Positions 5,560 through 7,743 of a stretch of 7,743 nt of DNA are shown piece after piece. A program made the position numbers and the translations under genes. The notes beneath the pieces are model-generated. The model had not been told where the DNA came from, ran no database searches, and was given only the letters and a program-made list of their open reading frames with translations. Positions within the stretch are counted from its first letter, which is position 1, and every line of letters begins with the position of its first letter. The DNA is from Flavobacteria bacterium RIFCSPLOWO2_12_FULL_31_7 (GTDB lineage: Bacteria; Bacteroidota; Bacteroidia; Flavobacteriales; Flavobacteriaceae), in the NCBI GenBank assembly GCA_001800945.1, contig MGWJ01000178.1, forward strand, positions 1 through 7,743, read 5' to 3'.

Positions 5560-7020
5560 ATGCCGAAAACAATACAAATAATAGGTTCTGGATTTTCATC
5601 TTTAGCAGCCGCATGCTATTTAGCTAAAGAAGGAAATAAAGTAACTGTGTTTGAAAAAAATAATAGTTTAGGTGGACGCGCCAGACAATTTACCGAAAAA
5701 GGATTTACATTTGATATGGGTCCGTCATGGTATTGGATGCCAGATGTTTTTGAAAGTTTTTTTGCTGATTTTGGTAAAAAACCTTCAGATTATTATAGTT
5801 TAGAAAAATTATCTCCTGGATACAGAGTTTTTTTTGAAAATAATGAACATTTTGATGTTTCAGACGATTTGAATACCATCATTTCTGATTTCGAAAAAAT
5901 TGAAAAAGGAAGTGGTAAACAGCTTGAACAATTCATTTCGAATGCAAAAAGTAATTACGAAATTGCGATTAAAGATTTAGTTTACAGACCTGGAGAAAGT
6001 ATTTTCGAATTAATAACACTACAAACAGCTTTAAAACTAGATCAGTTTTTTTCGAATATAAAAAGAGATGTTCGAAAAAAAATTAAAAATAAAAACTTAC
6101 AACAAATTTTAGAATTTCCCGTATTGTTCTTAGGTGCAAAACCTTCAGACACTCCATCGTTTTATAATTTCATGAATTATGCCGACTTCGGATTAGGAAC
6201 TTGGCAACCTAAAAATGGTTTTTTTGATGTAATTGAAGCCATGATAAAACTTGGAAAAGAATTAGGAGTTACTTATCAAACCAATGCAAATATTGAGGAA
6301 ATTATCGTAGAAAATCATAAAGCTGTCGGAATTAAAGTAAATAACGAAACTTTAAAATCTGATGTAGTCCTTTCTGGAGCGGATTATCATCATACTGAAA
6401 CTTTGTTACCACAAGAAAACAGACAATATTCTGAAGCTTATTGGAATAAAAAAACTTTCGCACCTTCTTCCTTATTATTTTATATTGGGTTCGATAAAAA
6501 GTTAGAAAATGTTTGTCATCATAATTTATTTTTTGATACAAACTTTGACAAACACGCTGTTGACATCTACGATAATCCAAAATGGCCTGAAGAACCTTTA
6601 TTTTACGCAAATTTTACTTCTATAACCAATAAACAAACTGCACCAGAAGGCTGCGAAAACGGCTTCTTTTTAGTACCAATTGCACCAGATTTAGAAGATA
6701 CCGAAGAGCTAAGAGAAATTTATTTTGAAAAAATCATATCTCGTTTTGAAACAATCACCAAACAAAGTGTTAAAGAAAGTATTATCTTTAAGAAATCATT
6801 TTGTGTAAACGATTTTAAATCGGAATACAATTCATACAAAGGAAACGCATACGGAATGGCAAATACATTGTTACAAACAGCCGTATTACGTCCGAAATTA
6901 AAAAGCAAAAAAGTTAAAAATTTATATTTCACCGGTCAATTAACCGTGCCAGGACCAGGAGTTCCGCCAGCATTAATATCAGGAAAATTAGTTGCACAAT
7001 TAATACAAAAATACCAATAA
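5560..7020 (+). CDS. crtI: Phytoene desaturase (CrtI type)
   Basis: CrtI desaturates phytoene, usually in four steps, to lycopene, using FAD at the membrane surface. The 486-residue length is normal for bacterial CrtI. The N-terminus is an FAD-binding Rossmann fold: G9-S-G11 in the dinucleotide loop, E32 at the end of the second strand, then GGRAR at 38-42 and the family run GFTFDMGPSWYWMPDVF (48-64). The C-terminus has YFTGQLTVPGPGVPPAL (from 456), the bacterial phytoene dehydrogenase signature that closes the FAD site. The start is supported because the Rossmann strand begins within a few residues. The gene follows the light regulator by 34 bases and precedes phytoene synthase by one base, so the pathway steps are co-expressed. 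The exact number of desaturations cannot be read from sequence; related CrtI-fold enzymes such as CrtD act on other carotenoids, but pairing with crtB favours CrtI. Confidence 0.95.
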   Translation: MPKTIQIIGSGFSSLAAACYLAKEGNKVTVFEKNNSLGGRARQFTEKGFTFDMGPSWYWMPDVFESFFADFGKKPSDYYSLEKLSPGYRVFFENNEHFDVSDDLNTIISDFEKIEKGSGKQLEQFISNAKSNYEIAIKDLVYRPGESIFELITLQTALKLDQFFSNIKRDVRKKIKNKNLQQILEFPVLFLGAKPSDTPSFYNFMNYADFGLGTWQPKNGFFDVIEAMIKLGKELGVTYQTNANIEEIIVENHKAVGIKVNNETLKSDVVLSGADYHHTETLLPQENRQYSEAYWNKKTFAPSSLLFYIGFDKKLENVCHHNLFFDTNFDKHAVDIYDNPKWPEEPLFYANFTSITNKQTAPEGCENGFFLVPIAPDLEDTEELREIYFEKIISRFETITKQSVKESIIFKKSFCVNDFKSEYNSYKGNAYGMANTLLQTAVLRPKLKSKKVKNLYFTGQLTVPGPGVPPALISGKLVAQLIQKYQ

Positions 7021-7021
7021 A

Positions 7022-7743
7022 ATGAAGGCATTATTTGACACCGTTTCTTACGCTTGTAGCGTTAATGTTACCAAGGCATACAGCACCTCTTTTTCATCTG
7101 CTGTAAAAATGTTAGCACCATCAATCAGACAAGATATTTATAATATTTATGGTTTTGTACGTTTTGCTGATGAAATTGTGGATAGTTTTCATGATTACAA
7201 CAAAGCAGAATTATTTCGTAAATTTGAAATAGAATTGGAAGAAGCAATTGAAAATAAAATTAGTTTAAATCCGATTTTAAATTCGTTTCAACATACGGTA
7301 AACAAACACAATATCAGTCGAGAATTAATTGATGCTTTTATGAAAAGTATGAAACTCGATTTAGAGAAACAAGAATACAAAACAACAGAGGAATATCACG
7401 AATATATTTACGGAAGCGCTGATGTTGTTGGATTAATGTGTTTGATGGTTTTTGTAAAAGGCGATGAAAAAAAGTATAATGATTTGAAAGAATCTGCGAT
7501 GAAATTAGGTTCTGCTTTTCAAAAAGTAAATTTTTTAAGAGATTTAAAAGCTGATTTTGAAGATTTAAATAGAACTTATTTTCCAAATACCGATTTAACT
7601 AAACTGACAGAATCCTCAAAAAAAGAGATTATTGATGATATTGAAAATGATTTCAAATTAGCATACGAAGGCATTTTACGTTTACCAATTGAAGCAAAAT
7701 TTGGAGTGTACACAGCTTACAGATACTACAAAAGGTTATTAAC
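7022..7743 (+). CDS. crtB: Phytoene synthase, C-terminus beyond right edge
   Basis: CrtB condenses two geranylgeranyl diphosphates head-to-head to 15-cis-phytoene, the first committed carotenoid step and the substrate source for the preceding gene. The frame opens at ATG 7022, one base after the crtI stop, so translation is probably coupled. It stays open for 240 codons to the window end. Both Mg-diphosphate-binding aspartate motifs are present: D50-E-I-V-D54 in FVRFADEIVD, and D174-L-K-A-D178 in VNFLRDLKADFEDLNRTYFP, the phytoene/squalene synthase signature. The early YSTSFSSAVKML (20-31) is also typical. Family length is about 280 residues, so roughly 40 are missing. A squalene synthase would share the fold, but the crtI neighbour argues for phytoene synthase. 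Genes for cyclisation and hydroxylation (crtY, crtZ) may follow outside the window. Confidence 0.95.
   Translation, partial: MKALFDTVSYACSVNVTKAYSTSFSSAVKMLAPSIRQDIYNIYGFVRFADEIVDSFHDYNKAELFRKFEIELEEAIENKISLNPILNSFQHTVNKHNISRELIDAFMKSMKLDLEKQEYKTTEEYHEYIYGSADVVGLMCLMVFVKGDEKKYNDLKESAMKLGSAFQKVNFLRDLKADFEDLNRTYFPNTDLTKLTESSKKEIIDDIENDFKLAYEGILRLPIEAKFGVYTAYRYYKRLL

Noticed and set aside
6332..6932. Two minus-strand open frames within crtI
   Set aside because: Both are antisense to a clearly coding phytoene desaturase and have no plausible promoter or domain.
7338..7586. Minus-strand open frame of 82 codons
   Set aside because: It is antisense to crtB across its second aspartate motif, so it is a shadow of the real gene.

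Overview
The window is AT-rich and reads as a chromosomal segment of a Bacteroidetes bacterium, most likely of the Flavobacteriia. The evidence is the low GC, the strong preference for A/T-ending codons, two exact TAnnTTTG promoter elements of the Bacteroidetes sigma-A type, weak ribosome binding sites, and a flavobacterial-type regulator-crtI-crtB carotenoid operon.

The left half (1 to about 4536, genes on the minus strand) looks like the end of an integrated element. It holds a tyrosine recombinase (4342 down to 3044). Downstream of it, in the same direction, is a large Eco57I-like restriction-modification protein that starts at 2807 and runs off the left edge. This protein fuses a PD-(D/E)xK nuclease, an N6-adenine methyltransferase and a TaqI-type specificity domain in one chain. 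The 236-base gap between the two genes is dense in short inverted and direct repeats, including three TTGCAA boxes at an exact 23-base period.

The junction (4343-4625) has no gene. It carries the likely integrase promoter, two pairs of short direct repeats at roughly helical spacing, a stretch that faintly resembles a tRNA 3' end, and a good plus-strand intrinsic terminator with no plus-strand gene before it. I read the orphan terminator as a remnant of the site where the element inserted. The junction ends in the promoter of the carotenoid operon, overlapped by a 9-base inverted repeat around a central GTTTAAAC palindrome.

The right half (4626 to the right edge, plus strand) is a tight operon. 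Its first gene is a MerR-type regulator with a CarH-like cobalamin-binding module, which should act as a B12-dependent light-sensing repressor. It is followed by phytoene desaturase (crtI) and phytoene synthase (crtB, cut by the window end). The inferred logic is that CarH with adenosylcobalamin represses the operon, including itself, in the dark. Light breaks the Co-C bond, releases the repressor and induces production of lycopene, the precursor of photoprotective carotenoids. The families are known; the less described parts are the candidate operator, the altered residue in the cobalamin pocket and the possible insertion boundary beside the operon.
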